Assembly (NCBI RefSeq): GCF_000308575.1
Contig: NZ_BAFZ01000092.1
Coordinates: 1 to 50,861 of the forward strand
DNA: 50,861 nucleotides
From: Nocardia exalbida NBRC 100660
GTDB lineage: Bacteria > Actinomycetota > Actinomycetes > Mycobacteriales > Mycobacteriaceae
Reading direction: 5' to 3'
In this document: positions 24,270-35,710 of the stretch, piece by piece
How the letters are laid out: the number at the start of each line of letters is the position of its first letter
Numbering within the stretch: the first letter of the stretch is position 1
Position numbers and translations under genes: made by a program
The notes under the pieces: generated by a model
Databases searched by the model: none
What the model was told of the DNA's origin: nothing
The model's input: only the letters and a program-made list of their open reading frames with translations

Positions 24270-24435
24270 ATCCCGATAGTCCCACTCGCCACCGACAGAG
24301 TCGGGGACAATTGACGCATAGCTGGTGACCTGTTGAGAGTTGTGGCATAGCATTCTCTCATCGGAAGGACGGGCTGCCCGTCCGCTCGGACACGCGCATC
24401 GACCGTCCACCGGAGACGGCAAGAGGAGAACCACT

Positions 24436-25944
24436 GTGACATCCACCGACACCAAACCGGCCGATCACGACACGGCACTGACGTCGGTCAATCCGGCGAC
24501 AGGCGAGGTGATCGGCACGCACGTCATCGCCGACGACGCCGCGGTGGCCGCTGCGGTCGCCAAGGCTCGGGCAGCGGCGGCCACCTGGGGCGCGCTGAGT
24601 TTCGACGAACGGCGCACGCACCTGCTGCGCTGGTCGAGCAAGCTGGTGCAGGACTCGGAGAAATTCTGCGAGTTGATCCACGCCGAGAACGGCAAGCCGC
24701 TCGACGACGCCTTCCTGGAACTGATGCTCGCGCTCGAGCACATCGCCTGGGCGGCCAAGAACGCGAAGAAGGTGCTCGGACCCAAGAAGGTCTCCCCCGG
24801 CGCGCTGATGTCGAACTTCAGCGCCCGGCTCGAACAGCGCCCGCTCGGTGTGGTCGGCGTGATCGGCCCGTGGAACTACCCGGTCTACACGCCGAACGGT
24901 TCCATCGCCTACGCGCTCGCCGCGGGTAACACCGTCGTGTTCAAGCCGAGCGAATACTCCACCGGCATCGGTAACTTCCTCGCCGACGCTTTCGCCGCGG
25001 CCAACCCCGAACTGCCCGAGGGCGTCTTCATCACGATCAACGGTTACGGCGAGACGGGCGCGGCACTGGTCCGCTCGGAGGTCGACAAGATCGCGTTCAC
25101 CGGCTCCACCGCCACCGGCAAGCGGATCATGGCCGCCGCCGCGGAGCGGCTCACCCCGGTGCTGCTGGAGTGCGGCGGCAAGGACGCGGTGATCGTCGCC
25201 GCCGACGCCGACATCAAGGCCGCGGCGGACGCGGTCGCCTGGGGCGCCACCGCCAACAGCGGCCAGACCTGCGCGGGCGTCGAGCGGGTCTACGTCGACC
25301 GCTCGGTGCGCGAGGAGTTCGTCGCGGAGGTCAAGCGCATCCTCACCGACATCAAGCCCGGCTCGGACGACAAGGCCGCCTACGGCCCGATGACCATGCC
25401 GAGCCAGATCGACATCGTGCGCCGCCACATCGAGGACGCGTTGAAGAACGGCGGTACCGCGGTGCTCGGCGGGCCCGAGTCGGTCAAGGCGCCGTTCATC
25501 GAACCGGTCGTGCTGGTCGACGTGGACGAGAACTCCGAGGCGGTGGCCGAGGAGACCTTCGGCCCGACCATCACCATCCGCACCGTCGACGGCGTGGACG
25601 AGGCGGTCGAACTGGCCAACAACTCCAAGTACGGCCTGTCCTCGGCGGTCTACTCGAAGAAGAACGGCCTGAACATCGCGCGCAGGCTGCGCGTCGGCGC
25701 CACCTCGGTGAACTCCGTGCTCGCCTTCGCCGCCATCCCCGGCCTGCCCTTCGGCGGCGTCGGCGATTCCGGCATCGGCCGCATCCATGGCGAGCCGGGT
25801 CTGCGCGAGTTCACCCGCCCGCACTCGATCGCGGTGCAGCGCTTCACCGTTCCCGGCATGGCGCTGCTGAGCTACAGCCGCACCGACTCCACGATGAAGC
25901 TGCTGCGCAAGCTCGTCCCGTTCCTGCACGGGCGGCACAAGTAG
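24436..25944 (+). CDS. NAD(P)-dependent aldehyde dehydrogenase
   Basis: The 502-residue enzyme oxidises an aldehyde to the acid. It shows VVGVIGPWNYPVYTPNGSI, FTGSTATGKRI (nucleotide loop), the general base in LLECGGKD, the catalytic Cys in NSGQTCAGVERVYV, and ETFGPTITI. The C-terminal tail ending MKLLRKLVPFLHG may associate with the membrane, as in fatty-aldehyde dehydrogenases, so a lipid-derived aldehyde is a fair guess. The GTG start follows GAGGAG nicely. A strong hairpin follows the stop. Confidence 0.93.
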   Translation: MTSTDTKPADHDTALTSVNPATGEVIGTHVIADDAAVAAAVAKARAAAATWGALSFDERRTHLLRWSSKLVQDSEKFCELIHAENGKPLDDAFLELMLALEHIAWAAKNAKKVLGPKKVSPGALMSNFSARLEQRPLGVVGVIGPWNYPVYTPNGSIAYALAAGNTVVFKPSEYSTGIGNFLADAFAAANPELPEGVFITINGYGETGAALVRSEVDKIAFTGSTATGKRIMAAAAERLTPVLLECGGKDAVIVAADADIKAAADAVAWGATANSGQTCAGVERVYVDRSVREEFVAEVKRILTDIKPGSDDKAAYGPMTMPSQIDIVRRHIEDALKNGGTAVLGGPESVKAPFIEPVVLVDVDENSEAVAEETFGPTITIRTVDGVDEAVELANNSKYGLSSAVYSKKNGLNIARRLRVGATSVNSVLAFAAIPGLPFGGVGDSGIGRIHGEPGLREFTRPHSIAVQRFTVPGMALLSYSRTDSTMKLLRKLVPFLHGRHK

Positions 25945-25958
25945 GAATCCGAACGGCC

Positions 25959-25995
25959 GGGGCCGGGTATTCGACGTCGTCGAGTACCCGGCCCC
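25959..25995. terminator. Hairpin terminator of aldehyde dehydrogenase gene
   Basis: A 17-bp stem with one G-U pair and a 3-base GTC loop, arms GGGGCCGGGTA and TACCCGGCCCC extended inward by TCGAC/GTCGA. No T-run follows. Confidence 0.75.
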
Positions 25996-26079
25996 GCGCT
26001 GCGCGTGGAGATGGCCGCGGCCCCGGAATTGATACCGGTTCTGTTTTGTAGAGCGCGACGCGGAGTTAGCGTGGTGCGC

Positions 26080-26130
26080 ATGAATGCTTGGGTGTTGCGG
26101 GCGATCGCGCTCGGTGCGCTGGTCGACTGA
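26080..26130 (+). pseudogene. 16-codon leaderless-type mini-ORF, possible gene remnant
   Basis: ATG at 26080 opens MNAWVLRAIALGALVD then stops. TAGCGT ends seven bases before it, the spacing of a leaderless promoter, and a T-rich patch precedes. The peptide looks like the first helix of a small membrane protein (the start of B-4DMT-type transporters is a loose memory match), cut off abruptly before repeat copy C. It could instead be a real leader peptide before aroA. The rest of 25996-26305, apart from copy C, holds nothing recognisable. Confidence 0.3.
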
Positions 26131-26206
26131 TCACCGGTCGACGGGACAACCGCCGACCACAACGAACCGCGTGCACAATGCCCAAAGCTCGCGTCCCTAC
26201 GCGCCC

Positions 26207-26277
26207 AGCGCACCCCAACTCCGGGTTTCGAGCGAAGCGAGACCGAGCATGCGCCGTTCGCGGCGCCGAAGGCGCTG
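26207..26277 (-). repeat. Structured intergenic repeat, partial inverted copy C
   Basis: Read on the minus strand it starts with a GCGCC-TTC-GGCGC hairpin, GCGAAC, then CATGCTCGGTCTCGCTTCGC and an AACCCGGAGTTGGG tail. This matches the ends of copies A and B but lacks their 95-base inverted block. It lies upstream of aroA. Confidence 0.65.
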
Positions 26278-26305
26278 CCATTCGACACCGTGTGATGATG
26301 GACGA

Positions 26306-27598
26306 GTGAACTTCTGGCCAGCGCCCCATGTCGAGGTCCCCGTACACGCGACCGTGACCCTGCCCGGTTCGAAATCGATCACCAACCGGGCGCTCATTCT
26401 GGCCGCCCTGGCCGACGGCCCGTCCACGATCACCGGCGCGCTGCGCAGCCGTGACACCGACCTGATGATCACCGCGCTGCGCGTGCTCGGCGCTGGCATC
26501 GAGGGTCCGGGCGACACGGTGACCGTGACCCCGGCGCCGCTGGGGGGCGGCACGGTCGACTGCGGGCTCGCGGGCACGGTGATGCGCTTCCTGCCGCCGG
26601 TCGCGGCGCTGGCGTCGGGCGATGTCGCGTTCGACGGTGACGAACAGGCCAGGATCCGTCCGCTGCGCACCATCCTGGACGCGCTGCGCGCGCTCGGCGC
26701 CGACGTCGACGGCGACACGCTGCCGTTCACGGTGCACGGCAAGGGCGCGCTGCGCGGCGGCACCGTGACGATCGACGCGTCCGGGTCGTCGCAGTTCGTC
26801 TCCGGCCTGCTGCTGTCGGCCGCGCGCTTCGACGAAGGCCTGGTGGTGCACCACGACGGCAAGCCGCTGCCGTCGATGCCGCACATCGAGATGACGGTGG
26901 AGATGCTGCGCCGCGCCGACGTGCGGGTGCAGGCGCCCGCGGACAGCTTCAAAGCGCAGACCTGGACCGTGGAGCCGGGACCGATCCGCGCGGTGGACTG
27001 GGAGGTCGAGCCGGACCTGTCCAACGCCACCCCGTTCCTGGCCGCGGCCGCGGTCACGGGTGGCACGGTCAGCATCCCGCACTGGCCGCGGCTGACCACC
27101 CAGCCGGGTGACGTGATCCGCGAGATCCTGGTGCGGATGGGCGCCGAAGCGCGGATCTTCGACGGCGTGCTCACCGTGCACGGCCCGGACCGGCTGGCGG
27201 GCATCGACATCGACCTGCACGATGTGGGCGAGCTGACGCCCACCGTCGCCGCGCTGGCGGCGCTGGCCGATTCCCCGTCCGTGCTGCGCGGGATCTCCCA
27301 TCTGCGCGGGCACGAAACCGACCGCCTGGCAGCGCTTTCCACCGAGATCAACCGCCTCGGCGGCAAGGTGACCGAGACCGAGGACGGGCTGGAGATCGTG
27401 CCCGCCGACCTGCACGGCGGCAAGTGGCACTCCTACGCCGATCACCGGATGGCCACGGCGGGAGCCATTCTCGGCCTCCGGGTGCCCGGCATCGAGATCG
27501 AGGACATCGGCACCACGGCCAAGACGCTGCCGAACTTCGTCGCCCTCTGGGAGCGCATGCTCGAACCCACGCCATCCGACGAAGGAGCGGCGCACTGA
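26306..27598 (+). CDS. aroA: 3-phosphoshikimate 1-carboxyvinyltransferase (EPSP synthase)
   Basis: The 430-residue enzyme joins shikimate-3-phosphate and phosphoenolpyruvate in the shikimate pathway. LPGSKSITNRALILAALA near residue 20, CGLAGTVMRFLPP, DGDEQARIRPL and the late RGHETDRLAAL and DHRMATAGA are diagnostic. The GTG at 26306 gives family length (Rv3227 is similar). Its TGA overlaps the CTG proposed as the rsgA start, so the two are coupled, an arrangement also found in mycobacteria. Confidence 0.96.
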   Translation: MNFWPAPHVEVPVHATVTLPGSKSITNRALILAALADGPSTITGALRSRDTDLMITALRVLGAGIEGPGDTVTVTPAPLGGGTVDCGLAGTVMRFLPPVAALASGDVAFDGDEQARIRPLRTILDALRALGADVDGDTLPFTVHGKGALRGGTVTIDASGSSQFVSGLLLSAARFDEGLVVHHDGKPLPSMPHIEMTVEMLRRADVRVQAPADSFKAQTWTVEPGPIRAVDWEVEPDLSNATPFLAAAAVTGGTVSIPHWPRLTTQPGDVIREILVRMGAEARIFDGVLTVHGPDRLAGIDIDLHDVGELTPTVAALAALADSPSVLRGISHLRGHETDRLAALSTEINRLGGKVTETEDGLEIVPADLHGGKWHSYADHRMATAGAILGLRVPGIEIEDIGTTAKTLPNFVALWERMLEPTPSDEGAAH

Positions 27599-28596
27599 GC
27601 GGGGGACGGCGCTCCGCGGCCAGCTACGACGAATCCGATGTCCGGGTTCGTCCGGGGCGGAGTTCCCGTCCCCGCACCAAGACCCGGCCGCAGCACAACG
27701 ACGCCGAGCCGGCCATGGTGGTCTCGGTCGACCGGGGGCGCTGGGGGTGTGTCCTCGGAGGTGATCCGGAGCGCCGCATCGTCGCGATGCGGGCCCGGGA
27801 ACTGGGTCGCACCCCGATCGTGGTCGGCGACCAGGTGGACGTGGTCGGCGATCTGTCCGGGCGACCGGACAGCCTCGCCCGCATCGTCCGGGTCGCCGAC
27901 CGGCGAACGGTGTTGCGCCGCACCGCCGACGACACCGATCCTTTCGAGCGACTCGTGGTCGGCAACGCGGAGCGGCTGTTCATCGTGGTCGCGCTCGCCG
28001 ACCCGCCCCCGCGCACCGGCTTCGTGGAACGGGCGATGGTCGCCGCGTACGCCGGTGGGCTGCAACCGGTTCTGTGCCTGACCAAGCACGATCTGGCCGC
28101 CGATTCCGAATTCGCCGCCGCCTTCGACGATCTCGATCTCACCATCGTCTACGGCGGCATCGATGATCCGCTCGAGCCGGTCCTGGAACTGCTCACCGAC
28201 CACCTCACCGCACTGATCGGCCATTCCGGCGTCGGCAAATCCACGCTGGTCAATCGCCTTGTGCCGGATGCGGAGCGGGCCGTGGGCGTGGTGTCGGGAG
28301 TGGGCAAGGGCAAGCACACCTCCACCCAGTCGGTCGCGCTCCCGTTGCCGGATGGCGGCTGGGTCATCGACACACCCGGGGTGCGATCGTTCGGCCTGGC
28401 CCACATCACCCCGGACGACGTGATCGCCGCTTTCACCGATCTCGCCGGAGCCATCGAGGACTGCCCGCGCGGCTGCACCCATCTCGGCCCGCCCGCCGAC
28501 CCCGAATGCGCGCTGGACCAGCTTCCCGGTAAGGAACGCCGGGTGGCCGCCATCCGCCTCCTGCTCGTCGCCCTGACCTCCAACGATCCCTGGTAA
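27595..28596 (+). CDS. rsgA: Ribosome small-subunit-dependent GTPase A
   Basis: RsgA is a circularly permuted GTPase that checks late 30S assembly. The 333-residue form has an N-terminal OB domain (MVVSVDRGRWGCVLGG), G4 TKHD, G1 GHSGVGKST, G3 DTPG, and a C-terminal zinc motif (CPRGCTHLGPPADPEC). No ATG, GTG or TTG lies between aroA's interior and the conserved YDESDVRVR segment. The CTG at 27595 has AGGAG seven bases upstream and overlaps the aroA stop, so a CTG start is proposed. The ATG at 27715 is a fallback that would remove a conserved region. Confidence 0.92.
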   Translation: MSGGRRSAASYDESDVRVRPGRSSRPRTKTRPQHNDAEPAMVVSVDRGRWGCVLGGDPERRIVAMRARELGRTPIVVGDQVDVVGDLSGRPDSLARIVRVADRRTVLRRTADDTDPFERLVVGNAERLFIVVALADPPPRTGFVERAMVAAYAGGLQPVLCLTKHDLAADSEFAAAFDDLDLTIVYGGIDDPLEPVLELLTDHLTALIGHSGVGKSTLVNRLVPDAERAVGVVSGVGKGKHTSTQSVALPLPDGGWVIDTPGVRSFGLAHITPDDVIAAFTDLAGAIEDCPRGCTHLGPPADPECALDQLPGKERRVAAIRLLLVALTSNDPW

Positions 28597-28867
28597 GCGG
28601 GGTCAGTGCCCGTCCGGCTGTCCGGACCACCGCGGTGTCCCCGTCCACCGCGACGATGCTCGATTGCAGGGCGAACTGCTCGTCGGGTCCGTCCCGGCCG
28701 CCTTCCCAGAAGTCGGCGAGCGCATCGAGACCGGTCAGCGGCCGCGCCCACGGCGAGACGAGGTATCCGGCGTCCGCGGCGAACAGGTCGGCGAGTTGTT
28801 CCGTGCCCGTCGACCGCCAGGCTCGCTCGTATCCGGCGATCCATGCTTCGACAGCTGCGCGGTCCAC
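28433..28867 (-). pseudogene. Truncated NTF2/SnoaL-like gene, antisense to the rsgA 3' end
   Basis: The N-terminal 88 or so residues (28604-28867) read like a SnoaL/NTF2-like protein: VEAWIAGYERAWRSTGTEQLADLFAADAGYLVSPW, then GLDALADFWEGGRDGPDE and IVAVDGDTAVVR. The usual C-terminal strands (a RDLWVLRF-type segment ending in a WPFWP-like motif) are missing. The frame runs instead into Arg-rich sequence antisense to rsgA. I read it as a gene that lost its 3' half by deletion against rsgA. It begins with GTG at 28867 and a poor ribosome site. Confidence 0.55.
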
Positions 28868-28904
28868 GCCAGGAAGATACGCCGTGCGAATTCCACGACA
28901 CGAC

Positions 28905-28941
28905 GAAGGCGCCCGAGGAGACCTCGGGCGCCTTCGTTTTT
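28905..28941 (+). terminator. Strong intrinsic terminator
   Basis: GAAGGCGCCCGAGG pairs perfectly with CCTCGGGCGCCTTC around an AGA loop and is followed by GTTTTT on the plus strand. It fits termination of the aroA-rsgA transcript and can act on the convergent secA transcript as well. Confidence 0.85.
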
Positions 28942-28948
28942 CAGCGGT

Positions 28949-31813
<2,865 letters not shown>

Positions 31814-31934
31814 GGGTCTCGTCAGTCCTCTGGTCGGTGTGTCAAATCGTGTCGTCGGCCCCCGGGCCGGTGCGGGCCCACGCGGTTGCGCGGAATCCGC
31901 TGCATGCTTCATGGTAATGCTCTGTCTAATATGC

Positions 31935-32099
31935 AGCGCCTGCGGCGCTGCGTGTTCGCGGCCCCTTCATGGCTCGCGTCCGAGCGACCGCCGCTGGCGA
32001 CTTCGTCGCGGACGCGGCGGCCGCTCGGACGCGAGCCGGGCCGCGAACAGACCATGCTAGGTCTCGCTTCGCTCGAAACCGGTGGTTGGGCCGATGTGG
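31935..32099 (+). repeat. Structured intergenic repeat, copy B
   Basis: It starts with AGCGCC-TGC-GGCGCT, a hairpin with a different sequence but the same 6-3-6 shape as in copy A, then GCGTGTTCGC. The 95-base block (31954-32048) has the same GTTCGCGGCCC ends and inner 16-base inverted pair. The tail CATGCTAGGTCTCGCTTCGC and AAACCGGTGGTTGGG follow. Overall identity to copy A looks above 90 percent by eye. Confidence 0.8.
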
Positions 32100-32401
32100 G
32101 CGGGTGATGTGGTTCTCATGCGATCTCGGTGTGCGCGTCACGGTGGAGCAGGTGAACGGCAGCGTTCGCGACTTCGTCGTCACATGTGCGACAACCGGTA
32201 GGCGGTTTCTACCGTGCGACCCGGTGCGGACTGTGATCGGATCGAGGCACCGAGGGCGAGTGGGCGGCGTGCCACCGAATCCACGGGTGCGGGAATAGGG
32301 TGTACGAGATTCATCGGAAATGCCGCAACGGCCGGGGTAACGGTCGCTGCGGCAGCACAATGAAGCGGGGGACGGCATCGGGAAAAGGAGTACCGGGCAG
32401 C
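32100..32401 (+). other. Region between repeat B and acyltransferase gene
   Basis: Three hundred bases upstream of the WS/DGAT-like gene. A 64-codon open frame from an ATG at 32107 (MWFSCDLGVRVTVEQVNG and onward, ending at 32298) has acceptable codon use but only a poor ribosome site and no recognised family, so it is not called as a gene. AAAAGGAG at 32383-32390 probably serves the next gene. Confidence 0.3.
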
Positions 32402-33823
32402 GTGATCACGAGACTGACGCCGCAGGACACGGCCTTCTACCGGCTCGAGTCGAGTAGCAATCCGATCCATATCGGCTCTCTCGCGATCCTGCGGAACACC
32501 GAACCCGGCGACGGCGCGGGCCGGGCGGTTCTGGACTACGACCGGCTGGTCGACCTGGTCGAGAGCAGGCTTCCGCTGGTGCCGAGGTATCGGCGCAAGG
32601 TGCGCGAGATCCCGCTGTCGCTCGGGCGGCCGGTCTGGGTCGAGGACAGCCGGTTCGACATCACCTACCACATCCGGCGCTCGGCGCTCCCCGGTCCCGG
32701 CACCGACGAGCAACTGCACGACCTGGTCGCCCGGCTCACCTCCCACCCGTTGGATCCGGCCCGGCCGCTCTGGGAGATGTACCTGATCGAACGGCTGTCC
32801 GACGGCCGCTGCGCGATCTTCACCAAGACGCATTCCGCCCTGGTGGACGGGGACACCGCGCTGGAGATCGGTCACGTGATCCTCGACGCGGGGCCCGCGC
32901 CCCGTGAACTGGCCGGTGACGATTGGATCGCGCCGCGCGAACCCGGCGATGTGGAGCTGCTGGTGGGCGCGCTGGCCGATCTCGCCGCGCAGCCGCGTAA
33001 GGCGCTGGAAGTGGCCCGCGACGCGAGCGCGGGTGCGTTCGCGGTGCTCGGGACGGCGGGCAAGGCGGTCGAGTCGGTGGTCGCCGCGGTGCGCACCGCG
33101 GCGACCGGCGCGCCCGCCAGCCCGCTGAACGCCCGTACCTCGCGCAACCGGCGCTTCGACGTGGTGCGCACCGACCTGGCGGATTACCGCACCATCCGCG
33201 AGCGTTTCGGTTGCTCGATCAACGACGCGATCCTCGCCGTGGTCACCGGAGCGCTGCGCAATTGGCTGCTCTCGCGCGGGGAAGCGCTCACCGAGTCGAC
33301 CGCGCTGCGGGCGGTGGTGCCGATGTCGGTGTACGTCGAGGGAGCCGACGGCGACCAGGCGCAGACGGCGAGCGAGGTGTCGTCGTTCCTGATCGACCTG
33401 CCGGTCGGCGAACCGAATCCGGTGATGCGGCTGTCGCACATCGCGCACGCGACCGAACTGAACGGACGTCAGCGGCGTGGCGTCCGCGCGCGCACCCTCG
33501 TGCACTTGGCCGGTTTCGCTCCGGCCAGCCTGCATGCGATGAGCGTGCGCGCGGCGAGTACGTTCGCAGAACACACGTTCAATCTGGTGATCACCAACGC
33601 GCCGGGTCCGCAGGCGCCGATGTACATCGGCGGTGCGCGGATGCTGGAGATGTACCCGGTGTCGCCACTGCTTCGCAATCAGGCATCGAGCATCGGGATC
33701 ACGTCCTACGACGGACGGGTGTTCTACGGTCTCAACGCCGACCGCGACGCGATGGCCGACATCGGCGTGCTCGCCACGGCGGTGCGCGATTCCATGGAGG
33801 AGATGCTCGGTGCCTGCGTCTGA
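32402..33823 (+). CDS. WS/DGAT-like wax ester synthase / diacylglycerol acyltransferase
   Basis: The 473-residue protein belongs to the bacterial WS/DGAT family (Rv3233c-Rv3234c region in M. tuberculosis) that makes triacylglycerol or wax esters. It has LTPQDTAFYRLESSSNPIHIGSL at the start, the acyltransferase motif region KTHSALVDGDTA, SINDAILAVVTGALRNWL and NLVITNAPGPQAPMYIGGA. The canonical HHxxxDG is here HSALVDG: His144 is present but the second His is Ser145 (codons CAT TCC), so activity may be altered. The GTG at 32402 lies 11 bases after AAGGAG. Its 3' end overlaps the next gene by 14 bases. Confidence 0.88.
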   Translation: MITRLTPQDTAFYRLESSSNPIHIGSLAILRNTEPGDGAGRAVLDYDRLVDLVESRLPLVPRYRRKVREIPLSLGRPVWVEDSRFDITYHIRRSALPGPGTDEQLHDLVARLTSHPLDPARPLWEMYLIERLSDGRCAIFTKTHSALVDGDTALEIGHVILDAGPAPRELAGDDWIAPREPGDVELLVGALADLAAQPRKALEVARDASAGAFAVLGTAGKAVESVVAAVRTAATGAPASPLNARTSRNRRFDVVRTDLADYRTIRERFGCSINDAILAVVTGALRNWLLSRGEALTESTALRAVVPMSVYVEGADGDQAQTASEVSSFLIDLPVGEPNPVMRLSHIAHATELNGRQRRGVRARTLVHLAGFAPASLHAMSVRAASTFAEHTFNLVITNAPGPQAPMYIGGARMLEMYPVSPLLRNQASSIGITSYDGRVFYGLNADRDAMADIGVLATAVRDSMEEMLGACV

Positions 33824-34382
33824 TCAGAACAAGCTGCGGGTCTACATCCCGGCTACGGTGCCGATGCTGCGCGAGCTGGTCGACAACCGGGAACTGTCCG
33901 CCGTCGGCGGGACCGCGTTCGCGGTGACGCCCGCGCTGCGCGAGGCCTACGCCTCCGGCGACGACGAGGAACTCGGCGAAGTCGCCATCAACGAGGCCGC
34001 CCGCGCCTCGCTGCGGCTGCTCGCCGCCGAACGCGAGGCGATCGGATCGTCGGAGGAGTCCGACGACGAGGCCGCGCCGGTCGCGGGCGGCAGTCCCGTC
34101 TACCGGCGCGCGGTGATCGCCGCCGACGTGACCGGCGCGAAACTGCGGCCCGACCTCGACGACGCGGTGGTCCGGCTGGCCGGTCCGATCGGCTACCAGC
34201 AGATCGCCTCGGTGCACGTCGATCTGGCCGACGCCGAACCGCAGGTGGCCAAGGCCGTCGACGTGGTGGACGCGGCCGATCTCGGCGACACCGACGCGGA
34301 GTTCGTCCTCGGGGACGCCGAGGACCATCAATTGGCCTGGTACGCCGCTCAGGAGCTGCCGTTCCTGCTCGAACTGCTCTGA
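33810..34382 (+). CDS. DUF6912-like conserved actinobacterial protein
   Basis: The 190-residue soluble protein starts VPASDQNKLRVYIPATVPMLRELVDN and ends LAWYAAQELPFLLELL. These ends fit a conserved mycobacterial/Nocardia family (Rv3231c-like, DUF6912 as I recall). The centre is acidic (SSEESDDEAAP). No catalytic motif is visible and the function is unknown. GGAGGAG lies seven bases before the GTG, and the gene overlaps the acyltransferase end by 14 bases, which indicates one transcript and coupling. Confidence 0.75.
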   Translation: MPASDQNKLRVYIPATVPMLRELVDNRELSAVGGTAFAVTPALREAYASGDDEELGEVAINEAARASLRLLAAEREAIGSSEESDDEAAPVAGGSPVYRRAVIAADVTGAKLRPDLDDAVVRLAGPIGYQQIASVHVDLADAEPQVAKAVDVVDAADLGDTDAEFVLGDAEDHQLAWYAAQELPFLLELL

Positions 34383-34417
34383 CTCGCGGCCGCGTACGCG
34401 GGCTCACACACCGCGAC

Positions 34418-34435
34418 AACCTACGATGCCGTAAC
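34418..34435. promoter_or_regulatory. 18-bp operator-like motif, site 1 (ferredoxin reductase)
   Basis: AACCTACGATGCCGTAAC fits AACYTACKNTNNMGTAAS, which also occurs twice before desaturase 2 and once before the thiolase. It contains TACG-N4-CGTA symmetry and lies about 75 bases before the reductase ATG. Confidence 0.55.
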
Positions 34436-34507
34436 CTTGCTGGCGAGGCATCCGATCGGCGAGACGGCGGCCTGCGCATCCGGACGACAGGGAGATCAAC
34501 GGCAGCG

Positions 34508-35665
34508 ATGGGTTCGAAAATTGGGAGCTTCTCCGTGCGAAGCGTCCGCGCCTGGCTGGAGGCGCCCGCCGCGAGCGTCGCCGAGCGTGGCGGCAAACTG
34601 AACGTGCTGCGCGGCGCCGTGGCGCGGGTGACCACGCCGTTGCTGCCCGACGACTACCTGCACCTGGCCAACCCGCTGTGGTCGGCGCGCGAACTGCGCG
34701 GGCGCATCGTAGAGGTGCGCAAGGAAACCGCCGACTCCGCGACGCTGGTGATCCAGCCCGGATGGGGCTTCGACTTCAAATATCTGCCCGGCCAATACAT
34801 CGGCATCGGCCTCTTGGTCGACGGACGCTGGCACTGGCGTTCGTATTCGCTGACCTGTCCGCCGGATTGGTCGGTGCCGGGTCACGCCGGTAAGCGGTTG
34901 ATCTCCATCGCCGTGAAGGCGATGCCGGAGGGCTTCCTGTCCAGCCATCTGGTCAGTGGCGTGCCGGTCGGCACCGTCGTCCGGCTCGCGGCCCCGCAGG
35001 GCGGATTCGTGTTGCCGTACCCGCCGCCGGAGAAGGTGCTGTTCCTCACCGCGGGCAGCGGCATCACCCCGGTGATGTCCATGCTGCGTGCGATGGACCG
35101 GCGCGAGCTGTTCACCGACGTGGCACACATGCACTCGGCCCGGACCGCCGACGACGTGATGTTCGGTGCGGAGCTGCGTGCGCTGCACGAGCGCAACCCG
35201 AGCTTCGACACCCGTCTGCATCTCACCGCCGAGAAGGGCAAGTTCGCACTCGCCGACCTCGACTCCGAGTTCCCCGATTGGCGCGAACGCCACACCTGGG
35301 CGTGCGGCCCGGTCGGGATGCTCGACGAGATCGAGGATCACTGGCGCGAGGCGGGCCTGTCGGACCGGCTGCACGTCGAGCGCTTCGAGATCGAGCGCTC
35401 GTCGGTCGGCGCGGGCGGCACGGTCACCTTCGGCAAGACCGGCCGCACCGTCGAGGCCGACGGCGCGACCAGCCTGCTCGAGGCCGGTGAGTCCGCCGGC
35501 GTGCAGATGCCGTTCGGCTGCCGGATGGGCATCTGCCAGACCTGCGTGGTCACGTTGAGTTCCGGCCACACGCGCGACCTGCGCAACGGTGAGGAGCGCC
35601 GGGAAGGCGACAAGGTGCAGACCTGTATCTCGGTAGCGGCGGGCGACTGCACCCTGGACGTGTAG
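34508..35665 (+). CDS. Ferredoxin reductase (electron donor for acyl-CoA desaturase)
   Basis: The 385-residue flavoprotein fuses an FAD domain (FKYLPGQYIGIGL, RSYSLTCPPD), an NAD(P) domain (VLFLTAGSGITPVMSMLRAM, WACGPVGMLDEIE) and a C-terminal plant-type [2Fe-2S] ferredoxin with CRMGICQTC and a fourth Cys in VQTCISVAAG. It matches Rv3230c, which supplies electrons to the stearoyl-CoA desaturase DesA3. The desaturase gene follows after 45 bases on the same strand, so one transcript is likely. A motif shared with the other desaturase and a thiolase lies in its promoter region. Confidence 0.93.
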   Translation: MGSKIGSFSVRSVRAWLEAPAASVAERGGKLNVLRGAVARVTTPLLPDDYLHLANPLWSARELRGRIVEVRKETADSATLVIQPGWGFDFKYLPGQYIGIGLLVDGRWHWRSYSLTCPPDWSVPGHAGKRLISIAVKAMPEGFLSSHLVSGVPVGTVVRLAAPQGGFVLPYPPPEKVLFLTAGSGITPVMSMLRAMDRRELFTDVAHMHSARTADDVMFGAELRALHERNPSFDTRLHLTAEKGKFALADLDSEFPDWRERHTWACGPVGMLDEIEDHWREAGLSDRLHVERFEIERSSVGAGGTVTFGKTGRTVEADGATSLLEAGESAGVQMPFGCRMGICQTCVVTLSSGHTRDLRNGEERREGDKVQTCISVAAGDCTLDV

Positions 35666-35710
35666 TCGTCCGGGTACCCTCGAGGTGTATCGAGTAGGGA
35701 AAGGACGCCG

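Noticed and set aside
23148..24314. A long plus-strand frame that starts in repeat copy A and crosses the SRAP gene
   Set aside because: It is antisense to the SRAP gene, which has all catalytic residues.
31969..32298. A 109-codon frame that begins inside repeat copy B and runs into the next region
   Set aside because: The first half is the repeat (the same peptide appears in copy A), and only the last 64 codons could be coding; no family or good ribosome site was found.
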